The notes under the pieces were generated by a model. It was not told where the DNA came from. It saw only the letters and a program-made list of their open reading frames with translations, and made no database searches. The position numbers and the translations under genes were made by a program. From Chrysemys picta bellii (taxonomy: Eukaryota; Chordata; Testudines; Emydidae), in NCBI RefSeq assembly GCF_011386835.1, contig NC_088809.1, positions 20,799,567-20,863,566 of the forward strand: a stretch of DNA of 64,000 nucleotides, given 5' to 3'. Shown here piece by piece: positions 9,900-20,900 of this stretch (positions are counted from its first letter, which is position 1; each line of letters begins with the position of its first letter).

Positions 9900-11908
9900 C
9901 GGGGGGCAGGGAGGTTGTCTCAGTTATGTGTGCGTAACGTGTAATAGGGCACCATGGCAGGACACATACAATTACAATAGGGTTGATTTTCAAACCACTC
10001 ATGTGCCTAACTCCCTTTGTAATTGGGTGGGTGTTAGGAACCTCACTGCCGTTTGTGCCTTTGAAAAATCTACCCCATTGTGATTTCAGGCTCAGCTACT
10101 CAAAGTGGCCTAGGGGGGTTTGATACCAATTTCCCATTTTTCTCAGGACTCAGTTTCCAAATCTCATAGGCGACTTGGCAAGCCTCACCCGAGAGCTCCA
10201 TGAATTAAGACCAGCAAGGGTCTCAGTGCATTGTGGTGCGAGTTAGGCCTTTATGGCACCACAAGGGGCTGCCGCATGTTAGTGCTTCTCACATCCCCCT
10301 GCACTGGTCTCATATCCCTCCTCCTGCTTTTTGTATCTCCCCGCCCTCCCAATCACCCAGGTGGCAGGGAATGGGCTGAGAAAGAACAGCTTCAGAAGCT
10401 AGATGGGAGGTAGTTCCCAGGATGCATCCAGGTAAGGAAAAGGGATATTCTAGTATGGAAAATGATGAGACTCTCTGACCTAGAGGAACATGATCCTATT
10501 TCACATAGGGCCATAAAGAATCTGTAGGGCAACCTAAATGTTCTTCCACTTACGTAGGACTCTGACTTCCTTTGCTTGCTGTGGAACGTCTGCTAGGTCT
10601 TGGAGGTTGCATTGGATTTGGCTCTGCAAGTTGTCCTGTTTTCAGATATTTGTATTTATTTCTGGTGGCAGCGGCGGTCAGGGGAAGAGGGCTTGGAAAG
10701 GGGAGCAGAGGCGGCTGGAGGTCAGAGTGGAACGAAAGTTCACAAGAAATGGAGGAACGAGGACTAGACAGCCTGGAGCAGGAGGGGAGCTAGAGGAACT
10801 TGAGGGATGGAGGAATTCTGCATTATGAAGGATGTAATGAAAACTGAGAGGGGCTTGCTTTTTACTTCCTTTCATACGAGAACAAGGAGTCAATCAATGT
10901 CATCAGTGGTGGATTTATTTATCAGGCTGACAAAAGGCCAGGTAATTTACAAAGATGAGCACGCTCAGATTTCAGCTAGCTGGAGGCCATCGCATTACAA
11001 TTCCCAGCTCCCCAGACACATGCAGACAACTGGACACATCCACCCCTACCTGTGATAGTGACTGTATTCATGAATACAGAGCCAACCGTGTGCTGATTTC
11101 CAGACGTGCAGGCAGGCACACTCGTGCGGTCACAGCCAACACTTCTACACCCATGCGCATGTGTACCCATCTGTACCTGTAGACAAAAACACACCCACTC
11201 ATGTACACTCCCATATATAAGGTATATATGGCTAAACATACACAGTATGCAGAGTACACCCATTCAGTATAATCCGTGTATATGCACACATTATTAGCCT
11301 GGTTACTCCCCGGCCTAGGGGAGTGTGGAGTCCCCTTGTGCCCCATGTGCGCTACCTGCACTGGACGTAGCAGCGCTGGGAGAGAGATGTTGCTATGACC
11401 CACTGCTTCCCATCCTGCCGCAGGGCAATGGGAAGTGGGTGGGCAGCAGGTAGAGCTCCCATACCTCCCTGGAGCAAAGGGGAGATTGCACTGTGCCGCT
11501 CACAGGTACCGTTCTGTCCCTGCTCAGTGCCAGGGCAGTCCCGCTAGACACCACCCTCTACTGGGGCTGGATCACCCCAGCCCTCTTCGCGCACACCCCC
11601 ACACATGTGTACGCGCCCATGTACTCACACCTACATGTTTACCCCGCACGCCCATTTCCAAACACAGAATAATAGTGCAATACATGCATGTGGCACGCCA
11701 TCCTTTCGGCCATTGTGCACACGTACTGAAGTCTGTGCCGTGCAGCGGTTAAGTGTGCTGGGGTGTGTGCGGCATTCCCCATTCTATGTATGAGGTACCC
11801 TACGGATATGGGACATAGACCATTGGAGGGCCACATCCCCAGCTGGAGTAGACGGCCGTAGCTCCATTCCCAGGATGTTACTGGTGCTTGTTACACCCAT
11901 ACATAACA
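9900..11908. other. Gene-free stretch with CA-rich patches
   Basis: No exon or RNA gene is recognisable. The 11000-11700 part is rich in ACAC and CATG strings. A perfect 9-bp-arm hairpin, CCATATATA/TATATATGG, lies at 11211-11231. Confidence 0.4.
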
Positions 11909-12080
11909 GGGAGGGATAGCTCAGTGGTTTGAGCATTGGCCTGCTAAACCCAAGGTTGTGAGTTCAATCCTTGAGGGGGTCATTTAGGGATCTGGGCCAA
12001 AAATTGGGGATCGGTCCTGCTTGGAGCAGGGGGTCGGACTAGATGACCTCCTGAGGTCGCTTCCCACCCTGAGATTCTAT
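11909..12080 (+). mobile_element. tRNA-derived turtle SINE with CR1 tail
   Basis: A pol III A box, TAGCTCAGTGG (11917-11927), and a B box centred on GTTCAATCC (11962-11970) form a tRNA-like head. The 3' part (GGTCCTGCTTGGAGCAGG, GGACTAGATGACCTCCTGAG, GATTCTAT) is the tail of CR1 lineage 1. This is the known turtle pol III SINE design, in which the partner LINE mobilises the SINE through the shared tail. It is not a functional tRNA. Confidence 0.9.
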
Positions 12081-12164
12081 ATGTATCACCCATATTTCTA
12101 CTTGTGTACACCTACCCACAACTCTGCCAAGCCCAGCCCACTCTGTGCTAATCTCTCAGGGCAC

Positions 12165-12560
12165 AGTACTCGGAAGATAAATAAATAAAGCAACATCCAC
12201 CATCACAGCTGGTCTCTTGAAAGCAGTTCAGAGATAATTCCACCTCTGCATTGAAGACTGTTAATGAATTTAAATGCCGGGGATTTTCTTGTGATGCTTC
12301 ATTGCATATGCTCCGCACATTAAGATGCTAATTAAGAACGCATCAGTCCAATCCTGGAGAGACGCGGGCACCGAGTGGAGTGGATTGAGATGGTGTCTAC
12401 GGGGCCGGTTGGTGGTATTTTTGTTTTTATCGGCGCTTGATAAATGATATACTGGAGGAGGTTAACTAGTCTCATTCCCCAGTGTAATTTAAGACTCATT
12501 GTAGCATACCCATGTTGGAATCTAATTGACTATCTGACTTCTGGACAACCAGTTTAAGAG
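12165..12560. other. Candidate conserved noncoding element
   Basis: Unique-looking sequence with GATGCTAATTAAGAACG, an octamer-like TTGCATATGC, GTTAATGAATTTAAATG, TTTTATCGGCGC and ATCTAATTGAC. It retains CpGs in an otherwise CpG-poor stretch and has no long frame. This is typical of a developmental enhancer but not proven. Confidence 0.35.
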
Positions 12561-12869
12561 TCCTTTTAAAATAGCTTCTGGGCCGTCTCTAGGCCCCCAT
12601 GCCCTACAACATCCATCCACCCAACTTAGTCCTCAGCCTTGATTGCTTATGGGAACAGGAGAAAGACTCGTGTCTAGGAAACAGTGTATTTCACAGTGTC
12701 TGAATTCGGGATTTATATTTGAGAGAAAGTAGAATTTTCTACTCCATTGTCCACAATACCAGGAAGTACAAGAAACAGATTTCCTCAGATTATGGGGACT
12801 CATAGAAAAACTTTGCAGCCAAAAGCAACGAGGAAAGGAAATATTTTGGGGAACTTCTCTGGCCTCTGC

Positions 12870-13225
12870 TATCATAGGCGCCAACTTTCCCCGGCGCCGG
12901 TGGGTGCTCGTGCCCCCCCGCCCCGCCCCCATTCCAACCCCTTCCCCAAAGTCCCTGCCCCAACTCCGCCCCCTCCCTGCCCCTATTGGATCCCTTCCCC
13001 AAATCCCCGCCCCGGCCCCGCCTCTTCCCTGAGCCCGCCATGTTCCCCCTCCTCCCAGACACACAAAACAGCTGTTTTGTGGCGCAAGCGCTGGGAGCTA
13101 GGGGGAAAAGGCGGGCGCGCAGCATGCTCAGGGGAGGAGGTGGAGGCAGAGGTGGAGTGCAGGTGGAGGTGAGCTGGGGCGGGGTGGGGTGCTGCTGGTG
13201 GGTGGTGAGCACCCATCAATTTTTC
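12870..13225. mobile_element. GC-rich interspersed repeat, copy 1
   Basis: The core at 12977-13030 (CCCTATTGGATCCC, CCCCAAATCCCCGCCCC, CCCGCCTCTTCCC) is shared with 42530-42855, and GGCGCAAGCGCTGG recurs in both. The ends fold back: GGTGGGTGCTCG near 12899 pairs with TGAGCACCCATC near 13206. Long frames in both strands reflect the lack of A/T-rich stops. Confidence 0.7.
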
Positions 13226-14215
13226 ACTGCTAGATTGAAGAGCCCATTATTAAATATTTGTTCCCTATCTAGATACTTATAGATTGTGGTCACATCACTC
13301 CTTAACCTTCTCTTTGTATGCTAAATAGATTGAGCTCTTTGAGTCTATCACTGTAGGGCATGTTTTCTAATCCTTTCATCATTCTCATGGCTCTTCTTTG
13401 AACCCTTTCCAATTTTATCAACATCCTTCTTGGATTGTAGGCACCAGGACTGGACATGGTATTCCAGCAGCAGTCACGCTACTGCCAAAGATAGAGGTAA
13501 AATAACCTCTCTGCTTCTACCCAAGATTCCCCCATACCAGTCACTTCATTATCTTGCCCAGGATCAATATCATGCTGACAGCCCTAGAGTTACCCAGGTT
13601 ATCCCATTTACCCTTTTTAAAAATTGTCATCAACATTAATGGTTCAGTGAAATCCTCAGCCAGCTCTTTTAAAACTCTTGGATGCAAGTTATTTGGACCT
13701 TCTGGTTTAAAAATGTCTAACTTAAGTAGCTGCTGTTTACCATCATCCAGAGATACTACTGGAATGGAATGAGTGTTATAATCACCATATTGTCTGTTTT
13801 CTCCTCAAATACAGAACAAACATATTTATTGAACAGTTCTGCCTTTTCTGCATTATTACTGATAATACTACCATTTCCATCTAGTAATCAACCAATACTA
13901 TTGTCAGGATTCTTTTTATTCCAAATTTATTGGGAAAAAAATTCTTCTTATTGTCCTTAACTCTGCTAGCTATAGATTTCTCCTTTTGTCCCTTGGCTTC
14001 CCTTACCAATTTTCTACAATTCCGAACTTCTGCTTTATATTCATTACCACCTTCTTCCCCTTTCTTTCATTTGTTATACTTTTATTATATTATTCATTAT
14101 TATTATTATTACTATAGCTGCCTTCACTTCCCCATTAACCAGGTCAGTTTTTTAACCAGTGCAACCTTCTGCCTCGATTGTGACTTTGAAGGGCATCTAG
14201 TAAGATGTCCTTAAA
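13226..14215 (-). mobile_element. Antisense CR1 LINE, internally deleted
   Basis: The reverse strand reads as a CR1 open reading frame 2 remnant. The first part corresponds to the linker before the reverse transcriptase domain (14215 down to about 13560). It then jumps to the C-terminal part with CTGGAATACC, GTGCCTACAATCCAAGAAGG and GGGTTCAAAGAAGAGCC (about 13480 down to 13380). The catalytic FADD segment is missing. The lineage differs from those at 20901 and 24478. Confidence 0.75.
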
Positions 14216-14394
14216 TGATTTCCAATTATCTTTCACGTTTTTCTGGTTACATTTGTGTCTGTGTGTGTTCTCATTGGAATGTAGGCTTCATTCAGGAAAC
14301 TACTACCAGATGAGAAACAAGCCCCTTGATTTGCAAGGAGAGTTTTGGCGTCAGGACTTGTTGGCCTTCTGAGCGGTAAATCTCCTCCTCTAAT

Positions 14395-14820
14395 ATAAAA
14401 AAACATGCCAGGAAATCTCAGCTACAAAGCTTTGATTGAGAAATCATTATTTTTAAACCCCTGGACTGAGCCGAAGCCGTCAATTGCTTTATAAAGTCAA
14501 GGCAAGGTTTACAAATCAAGAAACCTATTAATCTAATCCTAAAATAAATTTACAAATTCTAAAATGGATTTACAGAGCCGAAGGGGTGGGGGACATGGAT
14601 TCTGCAAATTCTGACAATTATTCCTTCGTTAAAGAGCTTTTTGCTTTCCAGGGCTTGAGAGTGGCTTTGTGTTTGGGACACTTAGCGAGTGCAATTGTTC
14701 CATTAGGATGTCTGTGGTATCTCATTATTATTGGGATCGCAAATGCTAATTTTCACATTTCAATTCTACGCTCAGACTTCCTAGAGGATTCTTTCCACTT
14801 AAACACTTAGCCACTGTGCT
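14395..14820. other. Candidate conserved noncoding element
   Basis: Unique-looking A/T-rich sequence with several homeodomain-type sites (ACCTATTAATCTAATCC, GCAAATGCTAATTTTC, TGACAATTATTCC) and no repeat signature. A 74-codon frame here lacks any domain. Confidence 0.35.
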
Positions 14821-14882
14821 ACTTTCCAAGTACGTCCAGAGAGAAGGTAGGTATTATTACAATTGATTTTTATAATGGTAGT

Positions 14883-14975
14883 ACCTAGGGGCCCCAGACT
14901 GAGAGCAGGCACAAGGCACTTGCACACAGAGTAAGAGATTGCAATCTAAATAGACAAAGAAAACAGAGACTGACA
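14883..14975 (-). mobile_element. MIR-associated tail fragment, antisense
   Basis: GGGGCCCCAGACTGAGAGC, GCACAAGGCACTTGCACACAG and GCAATCTAAATAGACAAAG match the reverse of the tail that follows MIR-type SINEs in this window (compare 17975-18060). Confidence 0.55.
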
Positions 14976-15030
14976 CCAGTGGCTAAATGTTTAAGTGGAA
15001 AGAAATTTTCTCGGAAGTCTGAGTGTAGAG

Positions 15031-15442
15031 CAACGTGCCCTCTATTTTTTTCCACCCATGTGCGGAATAAATTTTGTGATGTGCACCGAGGTAATGTTTG
15101 GATGTGTGCCACCAGTAGAAACAAAAACCCTAGATATAATATATATTTTTAAAACGTTTCCATAGGGATAATTACTCCAGCCAGGACAGGTTAGGCATTT
15201 TAGAACTCACTGCTCAAAGAATTAAATGTAAGTGTCAAAGAGAAATACAAATTATGAATGCATCAACTAGTAAAAAAACTAAAATAACACACTTTGAAAG
15301 AATAAAATGACAGAGAATATATGTGCATTGCAGGAAGTACCAACAACAACAGTGTTGGGAGGTGTGTGACACGGACAGAGTGTGTGTGTGTGTGATGACT
15401 GTGTGTGTGTGCGTGACACCGTGTGTGTGAGACACACAGAGA

Positions 15443-15488
<46 letters not shown>

Positions 15489-16055
15489 CACAGAGACAGT
15501 GTGTGTGCGGCTGCCAGGGAAGTTTCTGAGAGACTCCCGTTCGCTGTCTATTTAAGGCACTCACTGAAAGCTCTCCTCCTCCTGAACCATGTCCCCCGTT
15601 CTGCAGAGATGGGGTACATGGGGAGGGGAAGAGACTGTGTGTGTGTGTGTGTGAGAGACAGAGACAGAGATTGTGTGCGCTGGCTGCTGGGGAAGTCTCT
15701 GAGAGATGGTGCACTGTTTCTTTAAGACACCCGAAGGCTTGTTCAGACCTCAGAGCTGCTGCAAGTCCTGATCCCTGTCCCCTCCCTGCTCTGTGAAAAT
15801 GGGGTTCAGGGGCTGGGGGAGGGGGACACTCTGACATCAGCACCCTCCTTCCCTTCCCTCCCCGCCGCTCTGAACAGCCATCAGGAGAGTCCTGGGAGCA
15901 GCTGCGGGAGCAAGGTGGCTGCAAAGCAGCGGGGGAAGGGAGGGACACCTGAATACACACTGCTGGCTGGATGTGCGCGGCTCTGCTAATCAACTGCGCG
16001 GCACTTGAATCTCTCCTGGGCGGCCGCCCAAGCACAGAGCTTACAGGGAACACAG
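15031..16055. mobile_element. Non-autonomous hAT-like DNA element
   Basis: The ends CAACGTGCCCTCT and GGGAACACAG are inverted versions of a CAGTGTTCCCT-type terminus. They are flanked by an imperfect 8-bp target duplication, GTGTAGAG (15023-15030) and GGGTTGAG (16056-16063), 6 of 8 identical, as expected for hAT transposition. Inside are a (GT)n block and a diverged ~172-bp tandem duplication (GGAAGTTTCTGAGAG at 15518, GGAAGTCTCTGAGAG at 15691). The 292-codon reverse frame has no transposase motif. I recall this as an abundant turtle family. Confidence 0.7.
15361..15509. repeat. Compound (GT)n microsatellite
   Basis: Three GT runs separated by GACAC/CACAGAGA linkers; the longest pure run is about 15446-15487. 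It sits inside the hAT-like element and appears to be part of that family. Confidence 0.9.
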
Positions 16056-16079
16056 GGGTTGAGTTGAATTTGAGATAAC

Positions 16080-16160
16080 AAAAGGGGGGTATGGCAGAGG
16101 TGTATAAAATCATGGCTGGTGTGGAGAAAGTGAATAGGGAAGTGTTATTTACCTGGGGTC
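16080..16160 (+). mobile_element. CR1 LINE fragment (lineage 2 C-terminal ORF2)
   Basis: GCAGAGGTGTATAAAATCATG and GGTGTGGAGAAAGTGAATAG match the same coding segment of the CR1 at about 25300-25355. It is truncated on both sides. Confidence 0.75.
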
Positions 16161-16334
16161 ACTATTCACCAATGCACACTGTGCACCAGTCTGCAGTGCA
16201 CGCCGGTACATGGTATTCACCATGGGTGAGCATTACCCACCATTCACCAGAACATGCTAGTCACTAGTGTAAAATACACACCCTGCAACCAGACAAGCAC
16301 TGCGCTCTCGAATGAACTCACACAGGAAAATGAT

Positions 16335-16768
16335 AAACGACAAAAGTACCACGTCACCTGGGGGTGATCACTTTTCACAAGGCGATCGCTCTACATCTGA
16401 CCTCTCAGTCCTCATCCTCAAAGGAAACCTGCCCAACACTTTCAAAAGATGAGCCTGGGAGTCTAAATTCATAACTTCTCGAGACATTAAAAATCATGGT
16501 CTTAATAAAGACACTGGATTTATTACAACAATCTGCACCCACTGACCTCCCCTTTTTGTCCTATGACTACAGGGGTATCACTTGAATGGTCCCTTAGAAT
16601 ATGTGCTAACTACTTACCCTAAACTATGTTCAATCTTGTATTTAGCCGGGTCACTCTTAGCACCTTTCCCAGTCCTGAAGAAGGGCTCTGTGTAGCTCGC
16701 AAGCTTGTCTCTCTCACCAACAGAAGTTGGTGCAAGAAAAGATATGACCTCTCCCACTGTGTCACTCT
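16335..16768 (+). mobile_element. Penelope-like element 3' end (degenerate)
   Basis: The plus strand carries CAGTCCTCATCCTCAAAGG, a GAGCCTGGGAG segment and GGTCTTAATAAAGACACTGG. Conceptually these correspond to the SVLILKGN ... RAWE ... GLNRDTGF type of C-terminal module that I associate with GIY-YIG Penelope-like elements. It ends in an UTR with CCTGAAGAAGGGCTCTGTG and CTCGCAAGCTTGTCTCTC, familiar from many turtle copies. The frame is broken. The family name is the uncertain part. Confidence 0.5.
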
Positions 16769-16769
16769 A

Positions 16770-17970
16770 GCACTCTGCACCAATACATTGCATTCCCCGG
16801 CACTGCTCTGTGCACCAAGTAAGGGGGCAGATGTGACGCCCTCTGTTTCCAAACTTCACTGGAGTCTGAATAGGCAACATTATTGCGATACATCCAAGGC
16901 TTTTGCAGGCATTGGAGAGCATGTGCTGGCAACCAGAAGACCTGATCAGAGAAGTAATGCTGGCCATTAGCACTACTCAAGGGTCATCCCTTGACCAACT
17001 GCCTGAGAATGGAGGTGCTCAGAGCTTCTAACATGGCTCGGAACAGTAAGAGAGAACCCCCAATATGCCCCAGGCGTGGCAAATGCTGGTTGGGTTGGGA
17101 CAAGGAGCAGGGCTGTACATTTGCAGGAGACAGAGGAAGGAATGGACTTCCCTGCCATATCAGTAGATAAAGAGATGCACATTAGGAAGGAGAATGCGGA
17201 GAGAGGCCACCAGTGATGAGGTTGGAGAGGTGCACCGGGAATCCCAGATAGACCTAAGAAGGGATGGTTCCTGGTCTCACGGTGAAAGATTTATAATGGC
17301 ATCCTGACGGGTTATTAACAGGGGCTAAATTTGAGACCTTCTGCACCAGAAACCCTGGCCTCCAACACTGGAGCTCAAGGAGTACACCTGCCAGTAAGTA
17401 GCAGTAGTAAGCTGTTATCCTGTATGTTGATTGGCCATTGGCAATAGCACTGTAGACATTTGTCCTGTTGTGACCAGAGTGGAGTTCTGATGAGGTGATG
17501 TAGATGAAGCACAAGGAAGAGGTGATTCTGAAGCTTTTAGAAGGGGAAGAAAGGGGTGAGGGAGCCCACAGAGGCAAAGGGGGACCATGCTGAGATGGTT
17601 GTTGTGCTGTTACAAGCGATGTGGGGTCTGGCACAGCGGTTTCAGTCCAGCCCAGGTCAATAGTGACTGAAAGATGTCACCACATGATGGATGTGCAGGA
17701 TCCTCTAGGTAAAGGAACTGGGCCAGTCCTAGTGGGCACAGGTCCACTTCAAAGAAGTGCCATTGGGTGGCACTTTTCACAGATCAAATGGGGGTGGAAA
17801 GTGGGCTACCCACTCCGTCAACAGGTGGGTGCCACTCATCAGCTTTGTTGGGACATGTTGACAGGGCAGATTGTACTGCTACGTCCCACGCTGAGTTTGC
17901 TCTCTGAATATTATGATAGCAGCTAAAAGGCTTAAATGAATGTATGGCTGCATCGTGGAGGGTGTGGTGC
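16770..17970. other. No identifiable gene or repeat
   Basis: Unique-looking sequence. The frames at 16626-16970 and 17254-17634 have no recognisable domains and no trustworthy splice context. Confidence 0.35.
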
Positions 17971-17974
17971 CTAC

Positions 17975-18170
17975 ACCGAATGAGAGAGAGTCCCTGTCCC
18001 AACGAGCTTACAATCAACCAGACCAGACAGGCAGAGTGGAAGAAAGGGGGAATCATTAGCCCCATTTTACAGAAGAGGATCACTGAGGACTCTTTGTGAC
18101 CGAGCTGGGAATTGGATCCAGATCTCCTGAAACCAGAGCCTGGAGCACAAGCCCGTCCTACCTCTCCCAA
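17975..18170 (-). mobile_element. MIR/CORE-type SINE with tail, antisense
   Basis: GTCCCTGTCCCAACGAGC, TTACAATCAACCAGACC, CCCCATTTTACAGAAGAGG and TTGGATCCAGATCTCCTGA run in the reverse of the MIR-type sense order. Confidence 0.65.
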
Positions 18171-19494
18171 ATAGATCATTTCATTGCCAGGCTCAAGGCT
18201 GGCCAGCTCTTGGGTTACCAGCCTAGAGTAGTGGCATCTGGTATGTTGGGAAGACCTTCTTCCCCTCCCGCGTCACCCGCACACCCATCCGCCCCCATTA
18301 GCATGTCTTGCCCCAGATGTGACACCAACAGGCCAGTGACTCAGGGATGCCGCCACACAGCCCTTCGTGAAGGTCAGATAAGGAAGCCAACGACTCATTT
18401 CCTCCTCACTGGCCCCCCACTTCCCATACCACAGGCTCTCTTGCTGTGTTATCTTCTTTCACTCACAGTTTGGTTCATCTCTGAAGCAGATGAGCTGATA
18501 CGAAGGGGTTGGGATGTTGGCCTCTACCCTCAGCCGTGCTGCAAAACGTTCCCTGGTTGTTGCTTTGTTCCTTGCTTTTAATGCTTGGTCAGAGAGAAAG
18601 AAAGCCTCGGTGATGGGCTGAGAAACGTGCTGTGTCTCTTTTCCCCACTCCCTGCCCCCTTCCAAGACAAAGGCAACCGAGATCCAAGGCCCTTAATGCA
18701 GAGGAAGGCTAGTCAGTAGCAGCCACGCTATGGAGTCTAAGCAAGAAAAGTAGCAAAGCTGGGAGAGAGAGAAAGCCAAAGGCACAGACGTTTCTTAATG
18801 ATCTGGGTTGAGAGGCCCCAAACCAACTGGGGCATTTGGAAACTCGGTTCCCATTCAAATGAACAGGCGCTCGGCGTTTCAATCTTTTAGGCAGCCGGTG
18901 TTTTAGGGTCAGCCTGAGCCACCCTGGCTTATGCCGCGAGCAGTCTGAGGTGTGATGTCATGCGAGCAGCGATGAGGTCACGCAAGCAGTGATGATGTCA
19001 CACACGCAATGATGACATCTCACGCTTTTGGGGTCAAGAGGAGGAGCAACCCCTGCTGGGCCACTTTGTTGAGATCCTGCTAGGCTAGTGAAACTCCACA
19101 AGTGGAGCAGGCCACTGTGGCCGTGGGGCAAGGGAAGGAGGAGGAGGGATGGAGGAAACCGACCCTCTGTTGTGCCTGATTGAGTAGAAATTGATACGCT
19201 CTCTCTGCTCATATTCATTATAACAGAGTTGAGGCCAGGGGGGGCTGGTTTGTTTCCTGACCTAGGGGCACACATGTGCATGTGGGTGTGCACATGTGGG
19301 CAGGCATGGGTGTGCACATGTGAGTGGGTGTGTGTGCGAGCACATGAGGCTCATTCTGATAGAGAAATTAGCAACGGAAATGATGCATTAAGTCATCTGG
19401 TCCAATCTCTACCCACTTCTGGCCACTGCAGCTGTAGTCGCCATAGTCAAAGCCCCACGGATCACAAGACGAGGCTCCTGGGTTTGCATGGTAA
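18171..19494. other. No identifiable gene
   Basis: Apart from the 20-bp tandem repeat (18951-19020) and a GTGTGCACATG-rich patch at 19265-19345, I see no exon, RNA gene or mobile element. Confidence 0.35.
18951..19020. repeat. 20-bp tandem repeat, 3.5 units
   Basis: Units start at 18951, 18971, 18991 and 19011; the second reads GATGAGGTCACGCAAGCAGT. Each unit carries a TGATGTCA- or TGAGGTCA-like site, so a CREB/AP-1-like or nuclear-receptor half site is repeated every 20 bp. Confidence 0.9.
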
Positions 19495-19690
19495 AGCAAC
19501 GTAATGTGGGCCAGGTGACAGGCCCCTGCTCTGGAATTCAGGACACCTGGATTCTCTTTCCAGGTGTGCCACAGACTGGCTGTGTGACAAGCCACTGCCC
19601 CTTGTCTGTTTAAATTACAAACTCTCCGGGGTAGGGTAGCGACTGCCTTTTCCTGTATGCCTAGCAGATTGGAGGTGAGGCCTCAAGCTG
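19495..19690 (+). mobile_element. MIR/CORE-type SINE fragment
   Basis: GGAATTCAGGACACCTGG, GGCTGTGTGACAAGCCACTG and a degraded tail (GTTTAAATTACAAACTCTCC) follow the MIR-type sense order. Confidence 0.5.
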
Positions 19691-20834
19691 TGACTGGAAT
19701 AGAAAGAAACAAAAATGATTAGCCTCTGCTTTGATGGCGTGTAGGCGCTTTCCCTAGTTAATCTGAACTTGTCTGCAAGGGGGCGTGACTCCAGAGTAAG
19801 TTAAGGCGTGCATTTAAAGCACAATAGCTGTTGTGGAATAAGGGTGTCCACCTGGGGGGATGTCCACCAGAAGATCCAAGACTTCTCTCCCATGCCCCAT
19901 GTGTGATCTGCAGGAGACTGTGGCTGGCTGAGGACATCTTGGGAGCAACCAACGGGACTTAAAAAACACAACACAGAATTTTTCTGATGAGTTCAGGGAT
20001 TTTGGTGGCACAAAAGAGGCTTCTGGGAGAAATGATACGGCCTTCTGGCCAGCTGTAAAACCACACTGTACATGGACCCTCCCCTAAGGTCTCATTGCCA
20101 GGCCAGGTTTGAATCACTCAGGATATGGAGATCCCACCACTCTGCTATGGAGTTGATCCCCAGAACACCCGGTCAGTGTTTCCCCATATCCTAGGAGAAG
20201 CCAAGCAGTTGGAGATGTGGGGGACTTGGGGTGTTTAGCTCTGCTTTCCTGGCCAGAGAAAGAGCTTGGGAGCCTTCGCTCGGCAGAATTCAGAAGGCCA
20301 CTGGGTGTCACTAGCAACCCACATCCAAGCTGCCTGCTTTATGCCTGTGGAAGTGAACATGCTTAGCTAGACCGGAGAATCAGGAAGAGCAGTGGTCTCA
20401 AAAACACCTGTTCACCGCAGCACAGTTCCCTTCATCAGGGCACACCAGAGAACCAGCTCTACTGGGAATGCATGCTCGCTTGTAGCACAGGGGAGTTTAG
20501 TATCTATCCACAGCCACTTTAACAGGTAGTACGTGAGGCACAGGGTTTTCCCAAGAGATGCAGAAGTAACGAGGGGTGATACAGCTCTGGAATCTGCAGC
20601 AATGCATAAAGCCCAGCCATTTCTTTCCTGTCCCTTGGACTGCCTGTATCAACAAGGAGTCCCTGGTATCCCAGAGTCCTGGAATTCATGGCTAGCTGTC
20701 TCCTGGATCCACACAGAGCCCAGGGCACAATCTGGATCCAGAATCCCATGTGTGTGACCTCCCTGTATCCACGCAGAGTCTGTCTCATAGTCCCTCCTTT
20801 TGCAGGCTGGCCTCCTCAAATTCCTCTTTTCACA

Positions 20835-20877
20835 AATGCCTGTACCCACAGGGATTTCTGCTGTGGGTACAGGCATT
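20835..20877. repeat. Perfect 17-bp hairpin
   Basis: Arms AATGCCTGTACCCACAG (20835-20851) and CTGTGGGTACAGGCATT (20861-20877) are exact reverse complements around a 9-base loop. It sits 24 bases before the 5' truncation point of the CR1 at 20901. Confidence 0.95.
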
Positions 20878-20900
20878 GGGACCAGGCAGTCCTGGTAGGT

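Noticed and set aside
11917..11970. tRNA gene
   Set aside because: A and B boxes are present but no cloverleaf can be drawn and the sequence continues into a CR1 tail: a SINE.
15235..16113. 292-codon minus-strand frame
   Set aside because: It runs through the (GT)n block of the hAT-like element (His-Thr repeats) and has no transposase motifs.
18951..19020. CRISPR-like array
   Set aside because: Units are directly adjacent 20-mers without spacers, and the genome is vertebrate.
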